NCBI GenBank assembly: GCA_005503085.1
Contig: SCOI01000019.1
Location: 58,838 to 122,837, forward strand
Source of the DNA: Burkholderiales bacterium C2
GTDB taxonomy: Bacteria; Pseudomonadota; Gammaproteobacteria; Burkholderiales; Burkholderiaceae_C
Direction: 5' to 3'
DNA length: 64,000 bases
Made by a program: the position numbers and the translations under genes. A model generated the notes under the pieces. The model worked only from the letters and a program-made list of their open reading frames with translations, had not been told where the DNA came from and made no database searches. This document shows positions 16,695 through 25,519 of this stretch, piece by piece. Position 1 is the stretch's first letter, and the number at the start of each line of letters is the position of its first letter.

Positions 16695-18473
16695 TCAATG
16701 CTCCGTTCCCAGATACGCCGCGCGCACTGCGGGGCTGGCCTGCACCTCGTCGGGTGTGCCCTCGATCAGCTTGGTGCCAAACTCCATCACGACGATGCGA
16801 TCGGTCAGCCCCATCACGAACTCCATATCGTGCTCCACCAGCAAGATGCTCATGCCCTCGCGCTTGAGCTGGCGCAGCACCTCGCCCAGCGCCTGCTTCT
16901 CCTTGTGGCGCAGGCCGGCGGCCGGCTCGTCAAGCAGCAGCAAAGCCGGGTCGGTGCAAAGAGCGCGGGCAATCTCCATCAGGCGCTGCGGGCCCAGCGC
17001 CAGATTGCCGGCCAACTCGTGCATCTGGCCGGCCATGCCGATACGGCTTAGCTGCGCCTCGGCCTCCTTGAACAGGCGGCGCTCCTCGTCGCGGTCCAGG
17101 CGCAGCATCGCGCGCGCCGCGCCGCTGCTGCTGCGCAGATAGCCGCCCAGCGCGACGTTCTCCAGCACCGTCATGTCGGCAATCATCTTGACGTGCTGGA
17201 AGGTGCGCGACATGCCGCGCCGCGCGATCTCGCGCGAGGCCTGGCCGCCGATGGCCTGGCCCCGGAAGCTCACGCCGCCGCTGGTCAGCGACAGCACGCC
17301 GGTGATCAGATTGAAGGTGGTGGACTTGCCGGCACCGTTCGGCCCGATCAGGCCGACGATCTCTCCGGCCCGTATCTGGAAGCTCACATCGTTGACGGCG
17401 ACCAGGCCGCCGAACTGCTTGCGCACCTTGTCGACATCGAGCAGCAGCTCGCCGGCCTGCGGCTTGGGCCGTGCGGCCAGCGGGGCGGCGTCGGCCCAGT
17501 CGCGCTCGCGCTCGGCGGCCGGCAGCCAGCGCGTGGCAAAGCCGGTCACATAGGGCCACAAGCCCTTGGGCGCGTACTTCAGCATCAGCACCAGCACCAC
17601 GCCCAGCACGATGATCTCGAAGTTGCCGCTGCTGCCCAGCAGGGCCGGCAGCACTTCCTTCAGCTGGTCCTCGATGATCTTGACGATGCCGGCGCCGATG
17701 AAAGCACCCCAGACCGTGCCGACCCCGCCGACCACCGCCATGAACAAATACTCGATACCCATCTTCAGCGCGAAGGGGCTGGGGTTCACCGTGCGCTGGA
17801 AATGCGCGAACAGCCAGCCCGAGACGGCGGCCAGCAGCGCCGCGATCACGAAGATCTGGACCTTGTAGCGAAAGGTCGAGACACCCATGGCCTCGGCCAT
17901 CGTCGTCGCGCCATTGAGCGCGCGGATCGCGCGGCCGGGCCGCGAGTCCAGCAGATTGCGCACCGCCAGCGCGGCCAGGATGGCGAAGGCCCAGATCAGG
18001 AAATAGATCGCCCGGCCCTCGCGCAGGCTCCAGCCGAACAGTTCCAGCGCCGGCAGGCCCTGGATGCCGTCGTACTTGCCGAGGAACTCCATATTGCCCA
18101 TCAGGTAGTTCAGGCTCAGCGCCCAGGCAATCGTCGCCAGCGGCAGGTAGTGGCCCGACATGCGCAGGGTCAGCAGGGCCAGCACCAGGGCCACGACGAC
18201 CGTGACGCCCAGGGCCACGAGCAGGGCCAGCCAGGGCGAAGTGGCGTAGACGGTGCTCAGCACCGCCGTCGTGTAGGCGCCCAGGCCGACAAAGGCCGCC
18301 TGGCCGAAGGAGGTCAGCCCGCCCACCCCGGTAAGCAGCACCAGGCCCAGCGCCACCAGCGCGAACAGGCCGATGTAGTTCATCTGCGTGATCCAGTACT
18401 CGGGCACCGGCAGCAGGGGCAGGACGATCAGCAGGGCCAGGCCCGCCAGCGGGAGGAGTTTGCGCGCTTGCAT
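16695..18473 (-). CDS. LivM-LivG fusion: ABC transporter permease with C-terminal ATPase
   Basis: One 592-residue polypeptide combining LivM and LivG. The N-terminal part (about residues 5-320) is a LivM permease of eight to ten helices with [21 protein letters not shown]; the C-terminal part (about 345-592) is a LivG ATPase with Walker [13 protein letters not shown], signature [15 protein letters not shown], and Walker [15 protein letters not shown] prefer the ATG at 18473 (AAGTGAG 7 bp upstream) over an in-frame GTG at 18485. The fusion is found in several Burkholderiales. No LivK/LivJ binding protein is present in the window. Confidence 0.93.
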   Translation of the reverse strand: MQARKLLPLAGLALLIVLPLLPVPEYWITQMNYIGLFALVALGLVLLTGVGGLTSFGQAAFVGLGAYTTAVLSTVYATSPWLALLVALGVTVVVALVLALLTLRMSGHYLPLATIAWALSLNYLMGNMEFLGKYDGIQGLPALELFGWSLREGRAIYFLIWAFAILAALAVRNLLDSRPGRAIRALNGATTMAEAMGVSTFRYKVQIFVIAALLAAVSGWLFAHFQRTVNPSPFALKMGIEYLFMAVVGGVGTVWGAFIGAGIVKIIEDQLKEVLPALLGSSGNFEIIVLGVVLVLMLKYAPKGLWPYVTGFATRWLPAAERERDWADAAPLAARPKPQAGELLLDVDKVRKQFGGLVAVNDVSFQIRAGEIVGLIGPNGAGKSTTFNLITGVLSLTSGGVSFRGQAIGGQASREIARRGMSRTFQHVKMIADMTVLENVALGGYLRSSSGAARAMLRLDRDEERRLFKEAEAQLSRIGMAGQMHELAGNLALGPQRLMEIARALCTDPALLLLDEPAAGLRHKEKQALGEVLRQLKREGMSILLVEHDMEFVMGLTDRIVVMEFGTKLIEGTPDEVQASPAVRAAYLGTEH

Positions 18474-18492
18474 CGTGGGGCTCACTTCTTCT

Positions 18493-19530
18493 TCATTCTT
18501 CGTCTTTGTGCGGATCGCGCAGCGAGCGCCACAGCAGCACCGGCAGGATGGAGGTGAACACGATCACCTCCTTGAAGGCGCTGGCCCAGAAGGAGCTGAA
18601 CGATTCCAGCAGGCCCACCAGCAGCGCGCCGACTGCCGCGGCCGGATAGCTGGCCAGGCCGGCGAACACCGCCGCAACAAAGCCCTTCAAGCCGATCAGG
18701 AAGCCGCTGTCGTAGTTGATCGTCGTCGTCGTGCTGATCAAGAGGCCCGACAGCGCGCCGATGAAGGCTGCCATCAGAAAGGACAGCTGGCCGGCGCTGG
18801 TGCTGGAGATGCCCATCAGCCGCGCACCCAGGCGGTTCACCGCCGTGGCCCGCAAGGCCTTGCCGTAGAGGCTGTGCTCGAAGAACAGCCACAGCAGCAC
18901 GATCAGCGAGGCCGCGCTCATGATGATGATCAGGGTCTGGCCCGACAAGGTCAGCGGGCCCAGCTCGAAGCTGGCATCCCAGAAGCTCGGGTTGGTCGAG
19001 CCCTCGGGTCCGAAAAACACCAGGCCCAGGCCGGTCAGCGCGAAGTGCACGCCTACCGAGACGATCAGCAGCACCAGCACCGAGGCATCGGCCAGCGACT
19101 GGTAGGCCAGGCGGTAGACCAGCGGGCCCATCGGCGTCACGATGGCCAGGGTCAGCAGCGCCTGCCAGCCCAGCGCCAGCTTCTGCGGCGCGGCCCAGAG
19201 CGCGAACAGCGCTATCGCCACCGGCAGCGCCGCCGCGCGCAGCACCGCCAGCAGCAGCCTGGCCGCCGGCTTGCCGGCGCGCAGGCCGGCCACCAGGTCC
19301 AGCAGCGCCACCGCCAGCGCCATCGCCAGCAGGAACCAGATCGTGCCGGGCGTGTGGCCCAGCTGCAGACCGGCCATCGTCAGCGCGCCATAGGCGACGA
19401 ACTCGCCCTGCGGGATGAAGATGATGCGGGTGACCGCAAAAACCAGCACCGTGGCCAAGGCAAGGAGCGCGTAGATCGCCCCGTTGGTCACTCCGTCCAG
19501 CATCAGGATGCTTGCAATCGTGAAGTCCAT
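18493..19530 (-). CDS. livH: Branched-chain amino acid-type ABC transporter permease LivH
   Basis: Integral membrane permease, 345 residues with eight or more helices. The N-terminal ILMLDGVTNGAIYALLALA is the LivH signature and a C-terminal INYDSGFLIGLKGFVAAVFAG loop is the ATPase-contact region. The ATG at 19530 has AGGTGG 7 bp upstream; an in-frame GTG at 19536 is less likely. First gene of the liv operon, divergent from the enoyl-CoA hydratase with a TetR-type palindrome in the gap. Confidence 0.94.
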   Translation of the reverse strand: MDFTIASILMLDGVTNGAIYALLALATVLVFAVTRIIFIPQGEFVAYGALTMAGLQLGHTPGTIWFLLAMALAVALLDLVAGLRAGKPAARLLLAVLRAAALPVAIALFALWAAPQKLALGWQALLTLAIVTPMGPLVYRLAYQSLADASVLVLLIVSVGVHFALTGLGLVFFGPEGSTNPSFWDASFELGPLTLSGQTLIIIMSAASLIVLLWLFFEHSLYGKALRATAVNRLGARLMGISSTSAGQLSFLMAAFIGALSGLLISTTTTINYDSGFLIGLKGFVAAVFAGLASYPAAAVGALLVGLLESFSSFWASAFKEVIVFTSILPVLLWRSLRDPHKDEE

Positions 19531-19629
19531 CAACACACCACCTGCGCCCGGGCTGGGCTGTCTCGGCGCACTCTAAACAAAAACCCCTAGTGGAGTCCTA
19601 GTGCGAGGCCGCATTGACAAATGGCAAAC

Positions 19630-19653
19630 TTTCGTCCGACCAGTCGGTCGAAA
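19630..19653. promoter_or_regulatory. 24-bp near-perfect palindrome, TetR-type operator candidate
   Basis: Arms TTTCG (19630-19634) and CGAAA (19649-19653) plus inner arms CCGAC (19636-19640) and GTCGG (19643-19647) share one centre at 19641.5; only one position per half-arm and the central CA break symmetry. It lies in the 299-bp gap between divergent livH and the enoyl-CoA hydratase, 100 bp from the livH start. Size and GTCGG core resemble operators of TetR regulators of fatty-acid, branched-chain and phenylacetate catabolism in betaproteobacteria. The regulator gene is not in the window. Confidence 0.6.
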
Positions 19654-19829
19654 TTGCTTTTACCCTGCTGGCCACTGTGTCAAAAGTGGGCAGCGTCCTG
19701 CCCGCACCGCGTGCAAACAAGGCCCCAAGCCGGGGGCGATTGGTGCTTACCCCAGCACCATGCTGGGACATCGGGCGATCAGCGCCCTAGACTCGCGCCT
19801 TCCCGAAGCCGCAACAGAAAAGCCTCACC

Positions 19830-20588
19830 ATGCCCGCCCACAGCCCCCTGCTGAAGATCGATGGCCCCCTCGCCCGCATCACGCTGCGCCGCCCCCAGGT
19901 CGCCAACCGGCTGGAGCTGATCGATCTGCAGACCCTGCGCGAACAGCTGCGCCAGATCAATGCCGACCCGGCGATCCGCGTGCTGCTGCTCGATGCCCAG
20001 GGCCGGCATTTCTGCAGCGGCTTCAATATCGCTGCGGTGCCCGGCGTCGATGCCGGTGCGCTGTTCGAGGCGCTCAGCAATGACTGGGAGGCCGCCCGCC
20101 CGATCACCATTGCCGCAATCCAGGGCGGCATCTACGGCGGCGCCACCGATCTGGCCCTGGCCTGCGACTTCCGCCTGGGCGTGCGCAGCAGCGAGATGTT
20201 CGTGCCGGCGGCGCGGCTGGGCCTGCACTTCTATCGCGGCGGCTTGCAGCGCTATGTCTCGCGTCTGGGCCTGCAGGTCGCCAAGCGCGTGTTGCTGGCC
20301 GGCCAGACCCTGGATGCCCAGGCCATGCATGACTGCGGCTTTCTCGACGAGCTGCTGGACGACGGCGCAGCCCTGAGCACCGCCAGCACTGCGCTGTGCG
20401 AACGCCTGCTCGGCATGGCGCCGCTGGCCTTGCTGGGCATGAAGCAACATCTGAACGCGATCGCCGAGGGCCGCCTCGACGCCGACGCGCTGCGCGCCGA
20501 TATCGAGCGCGCCAATGCCTCGGCCGACCTGGCCGAGGGCGTCGCCGCCTGGCAGGCCAAGCGCGCACCCCGCTTCAGCGGGAGCTGA
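19830..20588 (+). CDS. Enoyl-CoA hydratase/isomerase family protein
   Basis: Crotonase-fold enzyme acting on an acyl-CoA. The 252-residue protein has the first oxyanion-hole segment GRHFCSGFNIAAVPG and the second, IQGGIYGGATDLALACDFRLG, at about residues 48-120. In this protein neither typical hydratase Glu is clearly placed, so isomerase, hydratase or thioesterase-like chemistry is possible. It is divergent from the liv transporter, so an aromatic or branched-chain CoA pathway is a reasonable guess. Its last 14 bp overlap the convergent TPR gene. Confidence 0.9.
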   Translation: MPAHSPLLKIDGPLARITLRRPQVANRLELIDLQTLREQLRQINADPAIRVLLLDAQGRHFCSGFNIAAVPGVDAGALFEALSNDWEAARPITIAAIQGGIYGGATDLALACDFRLGVRSSEMFVPAARLGLHFYRGGLQRYVSRLGLQVAKRVLLAGQTLDAQAMHDCGFLDELLDDGAALSTASTALCERLLGMAPLALLGMKQHLNAIAEGRLDADALRADIERANASADLAEGVAAWQAKRAPRFSGS

Positions 20589-21690
20589 CGAGCAGCGACT
20601 CCTGCAAGACCTGCTTGCGGTGCGCCAGGCTCTCGGCGCGGATCGCCTGCTCGCGCCGGCGCAGCGCCATCAGCTCATCGACCGCCTGATGGTGCAGGCC
20701 CTGGGCCGCATAGACCTGGGCGGCCAGCTCATGGCCGCGCACCGCCAGGCTCTCGCTCTCGACCAGGGTGGCGATTGCAATCATCTCGTTGGCCGCCTGG
20801 CTCGCCTCCTCCCACTGGCCGGCCGCCCAGGCGATCTCGCTGCGCAACCACATCACGGTGGCATGCAACCAGGGCGAGTAGCGCAGCTGGCGCACCCGTT
20901 CGAAGCTGCGCTGCAGATGGCGCCGCGCCGGCTCCAGCCGGCCCGACCAGCAGGCGGCAAAGCCTTCGAGCCACTCGGCGATCAGCATCGCGATGACCGG
21001 CGATGCGCCGTTGAGCATTGCGCCCTGGCGCAGCGGCCCGAGCGCACGCGCCGGCTCCAGCAGCTGCTCCAGGCGCTCCAGCGAGATCGACTCGCCCTGC
21101 AGATGGCGGCGGCCGAACTGTCGGAACAGCTCGCTGGTGCAGCGGTTGCCCAGCGGCTGCCAGCGGGCGGTGAGGTCATCGCCCAGGCCCACCGCGAGCG
21201 CGCAGGTGCGTTCGAAGGCGGTATCGGCCGCGTCGAAATCGGCGTTCCACATCAGCGCGACGGCCAGATAGTTGTGGCTGAGCACGCGCAGGCGCAGATC
21301 GCCGCTGCGATCGGCCAGCGCGGTGCTGCGCAGCGCCACCTCCAAGGCCTCCTCGCCATGGCCCAGGGTGCTGCAGGCATTGGCGTTGAGCGCCAGCGCG
21401 CGGGCTTCGCCGGCCTCGTCGGCGGCACGCCGGAACAGCTGGGCGGCGCTGCGGCTGCTGCGCCAGGCCTGGCGCACATTCGAGCCCATCAGCTCGGCCT
21501 GGGCCATCAGCAGCACCGCAGCGGCCTCGCCGCGCAGATCGGCGCTGCGCCGGGTCAGCTGCTGGGCGCGCTCGCCCAGGGCCTGGGCTTCGCGCAAACG
21601 CCCCTCGGACAGATGGCGCTGGGCCTGGGCCAGGCAGTCGCTGGCGGTCTGGCCGGTGGTCGTGGCGGGAGCATCGTCGGGGGCGGCCAT
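20575..21690 (-). CDS. TPR-repeat protein, related to TPR regions of diguanylate cyclases
   Basis: A 371-residue soluble protein made of helical tetratricopeptide-like repeats over almost its whole length (for example AQRHLSEGRLREAQALGERA, then ALALNANACSTLGHGEEALE). It ends in a basic coiled segment (ELMALRRREQAIRAESLAHR) like the linker that precedes GGDEF domains in TPR-diguanylate cyclases, but no catalytic domain follows. The start ATG at 21690 was chosen because the upstream extension lacks family-like sequence. It may be a stand-alone partner of the cyclase 1.5 kb away; that is inference. Confidence 0.8.
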   Translation of the reverse strand: MAAPDDAPATTTGQTASDCLAQAQRHLSEGRLREAQALGERAQQLTRRSADLRGEAAAVLLMAQAELMGSNVRQAWRSSRSAAQLFRRAADEAGEARALALNANACSTLGHGEEALEVALRSTALADRSGDLRLRVLSHNYLAVALMWNADFDAADTAFERTCALAVGLGDDLTARWQPLGNRCTSELFRQFGRRHLQGESISLERLEQLLEPARALGPLRQGAMLNGASPVIAMLIAEWLEGFAACWSGRLEPARRHLQRSFERVRQLRYSPWLHATVMWLRSEIAWAAGQWEEASQAANEMIAIATLVESESLAVRGHELAAQVYAAQGLHHQAVDELMALRRREQAIRAESLAHRKQVLQESLLVSSR

Positions 21691-21866
21691 CGGCGCGATT
21701 CTAGGCAGCCGCCACCGCGCCGATACCGTGCTTTCCCGACTCTTCACCGGAGGGCCCGCACATGATGGAAAATAGCGCCCTCAGGGCGTGACGGCCAGAT
21801 CGACGAAAATAGCGGCTTGCCGCCCGCCGTCGCGAGCATTCCTTTCTCTTACTACCCAGGACCAGC

Positions 21867-22103
21867 GTGGCCAAGGACAGTACTAAAACGACCATCGAAG
21901 CAGATGGTCTGCGTTACCGCTCTAAAGCACCGGGCTCGCCGTTTGCGGCGACCTCCTCCTTCGGCGCGGCCACCATGTCGTGCTTTCTGTGCGGCAAGCA
22001 CCGCCCTCGGGCGATGCTGAAATCCAAGAAGCTCCTCGGCAAGTCGCAGCCGGTCTGCGCGCCCAGCTGCAAGGAACTGGACGAGCAACTCAGCAAGGGC
22101 TGA
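21867..22103 (+). CDS. Four-cysteine mini-protein (putative zinc ribbon), copy 1
   Basis: Not a named family. The 78-residue product has a polar N-terminus (GLRYRSKAPGSPF) and a C-terminal knuckle pair CFLCGKHRP...VCAPSC, i.e. C-x2-C and C-x3-C about 24 residues apart, likely a zinc site. It starts with GTG at 21867, with AGGA upstream. A clear paralogue, sharing the GLRYxSK, GSPF, SCFxCGKHRP and VCxPxC blocks, lies at 22893-23108; thymidine kinase sits between them on the other strand. Confidence 0.82.
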   Translation: MAKDSTKTTIEADGLRYRSKAPGSPFAATSSFGAATMSCFLCGKHRPRAMLKSKKLLGKSQPVCAPSCKELDEQLSKG

Positions 22104-22112
22104 GCCCCGCGC

Positions 22113-22676
22113 TCACGCCGTCAGCCGGAAGCAGCGCCCGCAGACCGCCCGGTAGCGGGCGTTGCCGCCGATCTCGACCTGCGCGCCCTCGGTGATGCGG
22201 CGGTTCTCGGCGTCGAGCCGCGCATTCATCGTCGCCTTGCGACCGCAGTCGCAAATCGTCTTCATCTCGTCCATCTCGTCGGCCAGCGCCAGCAGCGCCG
22301 CCGAACCGCTGAACAGCTCGCCGCGGAAATCGGTCCGCAAGCCGTAGCAGATCACCGGCACATTGTGGACATGGGCCAGCTCGTGCAGGGCCCAGACTTG
22401 GGCCTTGGCGAGGAACTGCGCCTCATCGACCAGCAGACAGGCCACGCCCGGCTGCGCCGCGCTCTCGGCCAGGAAGTCGGTCTCGGCGCTGAACAGCTCG
22501 GCCGCGCGCTGCGGCCCCAGCCGCGAGGTCACGAAACCCCGCCCGTAGCGGTCATCCACCTGCGAGGTGAAGATGCGCACGCGGTGGCCGCGCTCCTCGT
22601 AGTTGTGCGCCACCTGCAGCAGCGCGGTGGACTTGCCGGCGTTCATCGCCGCATATCGGAAAAACAGTTTGGCCAT
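22113..22676 (-). CDS. tdk: Thymidine kinase
   Basis: Type II thymidine kinase (ATP + thymidine to dTMP) of the salvage pathway. The 187-residue cytoplasmic protein has P-loop AAMNAGKSTALL at about residues 9-20, the Walker B-like DEAQFL with the catalytic Glu/Asp pair, and the lasso region GNARYRAVCGRC; four cysteines (CDCGRKA and CGRC) form the structural zinc site. The ATG at 22676 begins MAKLFFRYAAMNAGK as in the family. It ends 9 bp from a convergent mini-protein gene. Confidence 0.96.
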   Translation of the reverse strand: MAKLFFRYAAMNAGKSTALLQVAHNYEERGHRVRIFTSQVDDRYGRGFVTSRLGPQRAAELFSAETDFLAESAAQPGVACLLVDEAQFLAKAQVWALHELAHVHNVPVICYGLRTDFRGELFSGSAALLALADEMDEMKTICDCGRKATMNARLDAENRRITEGAQVEIGGNARYRAVCGRCFRLTA

Positions 22677-22892
22677 GACTCTCGCTTTCTGGGAGCGCCG
22701 ATTGTCCCGAAATCCGCCCAGGCACCGCCGCCAATCGCACAGATATTGGTGGTTTATGACATCACCCCTGGGCAAGCGAGGTAGCCGCCGGGCTCGCCGG
22801 GCCCTACTATGTGCTGGAGGGTTGTGAGAAGTCAGAGGTAATCAAGCCAGGATCCACCATGGACCTGGCCGGCTTGGAGCGGGCCACCACAG

Positions 22893-23108
22893 ATGAGCAA
22901 AGACACCTACACCAGCGTCAGCGACAACGGGCTGCGCTATGAGTCCAAACTGGGCGGTTCGCCCTTCCTCGGCAGCGGTCATACACGCTCCTGCTTCAAA
23001 TGCGGCAAACACCGCCCGCCCAGCAGCCTGCAATCCAAGCGTGTGCTGGGCCGCACCGAGCTGGTCTGCAAACCGGCCTGCGTCAAACCCAAAGATGACA
23101 CGGCCTGA
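22893..23108 (+). CDS. Four-cysteine mini-protein (putative zinc ribbon), copy 2
   Basis: Paralogue of 21867-22103: 71 residues with GLRYESKLGGSPF, SCFKCGKHRPP and VCKPAC. The four cysteines, the CGKHRP loop and the spacing are kept while the rest has drifted, as expected if zinc binding is what is conserved. The ATG at 22893 is favoured by the matching N-terminus (MSKDTYTS versus MAKDSTKT). Function unknown; size and charge would suit a regulatory nucleic-acid or protein-binding factor. Confidence 0.8.
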   Translation: MSKDTYTSVSDNGLRYESKLGGSPFLGSGHTRSCFKCGKHRPPSSLQSKRVLGRTELVCKPACVKPKDDTA

Positions 23109-23188
23109 GACTTTTTGACGGCCGCGCCGCCCCGGCGCTGCGCCGGCGGCGCCTATCATCAGGGTCCACTTCGCCGACTCTTTTGCCC

Positions 23189-24832
23189 ATGGCCGCGCCG
23201 GACCCTGCCCTGTATGCCTTGCTGCGCTCGACGCAGGCCGCCTACACGGCCGAGAACTGGGAGCAATGCCGTCAGCTGGCCGCGGAGCTGCTGAGCCACG
23301 CGACGGCCGCCGCCGACCTGCCGGCCGAGGCGCAGGCCCATGTCTGGCTGGCCCATGCGGCCCAGCGCCAGGGTGAGCACAATCTCGCCGCCGCCCATGC
23401 CGTCAGCGCGCTGACCTTGAGTCAAGGCCTGGACGACGCGCAGCTGCAGGCGCGCGCCCGGGTCGCGGCGGCACGGGTCAGCTGGAGCGTCGGCGACAAC
23501 AACCAGGCCCTGGTCGATCTGGAAGAGGCGATGCGCTCGCTGGCCCAGGGTGGCGATAGCGAGCTGATGTTCGATGCCCACAACCAGCTGGGCATCGTCT
23601 ACGGCGAGCTGGGCAATGACGAGGCCTCGATCGCCTGGCATCAGCGCGCGATGGCCCTGGCCGAGCACAGTGGCGTGCCGCGCATGCGCGCGATCTCGCG
23701 CACCAATCTGGCCGGGCGCGAGCTCGAACATGGCGAAACCCTGCTGAACAAGCAGCAGACCCAGGCCGCTCGGGCCGCACTGGAGCGCTCGCTGGAACTC
23801 AATGAGCAGGCCTTGCAGATCGCCGTAGCGGCCGACATGCAGCATGTGCAGGTGGTGATACGCAGCAACCAGGGCTCCGCACTGGCCTTGCTGGGCCGCA
23901 GGCAGGAGGCCATCGAAGCCTTCGAACTACAGCTGCAGCTGGCGGCCGCGCGCAATGACCAGGCCGGCAAGGTGCAACGTGCCCAGTATCTGGCGCGCAT
24001 GTACCGCGAGGCCGGCGAGCTGATGCTCGCGCGCCGGCTCGCCGCCGAGGGCCTGGAGATCGGCGAGGCGGCCGGCGCCAAGAATCAGCTGGTGAGCTTG
24101 TACGAGCTGGCCTCGGCGATGGCCGAGCAGCAGCAGGAATTCGCCGAGGCGCTGCGGCTTTACAAGCGATTTCACGCGCTGCGTAGCGAAATGGCGCTGG
24201 ACAGCGCCCAGCAGCGCGCCCGCGTGCTGTCGGTGCGATTGGAGACCGAGCGCGCGCTGGCTGAGGCCGCGACGGCACGCCAGAACGCCCAGGCCCTGCT
24301 GCAGGCCAATCAGGAGCTGACGCAGCGTGCCGAGGCTCTGGGCCGCGACGCGATGGAAGACGCGCTGACCGGCCTGGCGAACCGGCGCCGCCTCGATGGC
24401 TACCTGACCCTGCGCCACGACGCCGCGCGCCGTGCCGGCAGTGCGCTGTGCGTGGCCCTGATCGACCTGGACCATTTCAAGCGGGTCAACGACGCCTTCT
24501 CGCACAGCATCGGCGATCAGGTGCTGCGCCAGCTGAGCCGGCTGTTGCAGGCGCACTGCCGCAGCCAGGACCTGGCCGCCCGCTATGGCGGCGAGGAATT
24601 CCTGATCGCGCTGGACGGGGTCGACCTGGACGATGCCGTGCTGATCTGCGAGCGTCTGCGCCAGGCCATCGCCAACCATGACTGGGCTCTGATCGCACCC
24701 GGGCTGGCGGTCACGGCCAGCCTGGGCGTCTGCGATATCGCCCAGCATCCGCAGTGGAGCGCCGGCATGAAGCAGGCCGACACCCTGCTCTACCAGGCCA
24801 AGCAAAGTGGTCGCAACCGCGTTTGCGCCTGA
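23189..24832 (+). CDS. TPR-GGDEF diguanylate cyclase
   Basis: Cytosolic enzyme making cyclic di-GMP from two GTP. The 547-residue protein has TPR-like repeats at about residues 1-330, a coiled-coil linker (ETERALAEAATARQNAQALL) and a C-terminal GGDEF domain (about 385-545) with DALTGLANRR, the active-site RYGGEEF, and an RSQD product-inhibition I-site five residues before it. All key residues are present, so activity with feedback control is expected. No signal peptide or membrane segment, so the TPR part probably senses a cytosolic partner. ATG at 23189 preferred to an in-frame TTG at 23183. Confidence 0.93.
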   Translation: MAAPDPALYALLRSTQAAYTAENWEQCRQLAAELLSHATAAADLPAEAQAHVWLAHAAQRQGEHNLAAAHAVSALTLSQGLDDAQLQARARVAAARVSWSVGDNNQALVDLEEAMRSLAQGGDSELMFDAHNQLGIVYGELGNDEASIAWHQRAMALAEHSGVPRMRAISRTNLAGRELEHGETLLNKQQTQAARAALERSLELNEQALQIAVAADMQHVQVVIRSNQGSALALLGRRQEAIEAFELQLQLAAARNDQAGKVQRAQYLARMYREAGELMLARRLAAEGLEIGEAAGAKNQLVSLYELASAMAEQQQEFAEALRLYKRFHALRSEMALDSAQQRARVLSVRLETERALAEAATARQNAQALLQANQELTQRAEALGRDAMEDALTGLANRRRLDGYLTLRHDAARRAGSALCVALIDLDHFKRVNDAFSHSIGDQVLRQLSRLLQAHCRSQDLAARYGGEEFLIALDGVDLDDAVLICERLRQAIANHDWALIAPGLAVTASLGVCDIAQHPQWSAGMKQADTLLYQAKQSGRNRVCA

Positions 24833-24886
24833 GCGGCCGCGCAGCAGGCACAATCCAGCCCTTTCCTGTTGATTGCTGACCGCTCT

Positions 24887-25519
24887 ATGTCGTCCACCCC
24901 GTCACCTCAGCCCGCCGAAGCCGGCACCATGTCCCCGGCCGCCTGCGCCCAGGCGCTGAAGGCCCAGTTCCCGGCGCTGTTCGACGGTCCGGTCAAGCCG
25001 CTGAAGCTGCGCATCCAGGCCGACATCCAGGAGCGCGCGCCGGGCCAGTTCAGCAAGCAGCTGCTGTCGGCCTTTCTGCGCCGCTATACCGGCGGCACCG
25101 CCTATCTGATCGCGCTGAGCAAGGCCAAGCACCGCTTCGACCTCGACGGCCAGCCGGCCGGCGACCTGGCCGACGAGCACCGCGAGGCCGCCATCACCGA
25201 GTTGGCGCGCCGCCGCGCACTCAACGACGAACGTCGCGAGCTCGAACTGCAGCAGCGCCGCAACCGAGCCGGCCTGCTGCACGACTTCCAGATCACCACA
25301 CTGACCCGCGCCAACTTCTGCGCGCTCAAGGGCGTGGCCGACGAGGAGCTGGACGGGCTGCTGGAAACTGCGAAGCAAGAGGCTATCGAAGACCAGGCCC
25401 GCCGCGCCAATCGTTCCGAGGGTCGCCCTGGCCAGCGCCCGGATCAGCGCCCCAACCAGCGCCCCGGCGACCGCCGACCGCCGCGTGGCGAGCGCCCGCG
25501 CGGCCCGCGCACCGCCTGA
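24887..25519 (+). CDS. ProQ/FinO family RNA-binding protein
   Basis: RNA chaperone of the ProQ/FinO type that binds structured small RNAs and 3' ends. The 210-residue protein has a ProQ/FinO domain at about residues 18-125 (LKAQFPALFDGPVKPLKLRI and RRYTGGTAYLIAL, the usual conserved Arg/Lys/Tyr face). The C-terminal tail is highly basic and low-complexity with repeated RP and QR steps, typical of betaproteobacterial versions. It ends back-to-back with the convergent redoxin gene: stop codons at 25517-25519 and 25520-25522 touch, with no room for a terminator. Confidence 0.9.
   Translation: MSSTPSPQPAEAGTMSPAACAQALKAQFPALFDGPVKPLKLRIQADIQERAPGQFSKQLLSAFLRRYTGGTAYLIALSKAKHRFDLDGQPAGDLADEHREAAITELARRRALNDERRELELQQRRNRAGLLHDFQITTLTRANFCALKGVADEELDGLLETAKQEAIEDQARRANRSEGRPGQRPDQRPNQRPGDRRPPRGERPRGPRTA

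Noticed and set aside
19614..19642. Perfect TTGACA at 19614-19619 as promoter for the enoyl-CoA hydratase
   Set aside because: No -10-like hexamer at 16-18 bp; the position is occupied by the palindrome.
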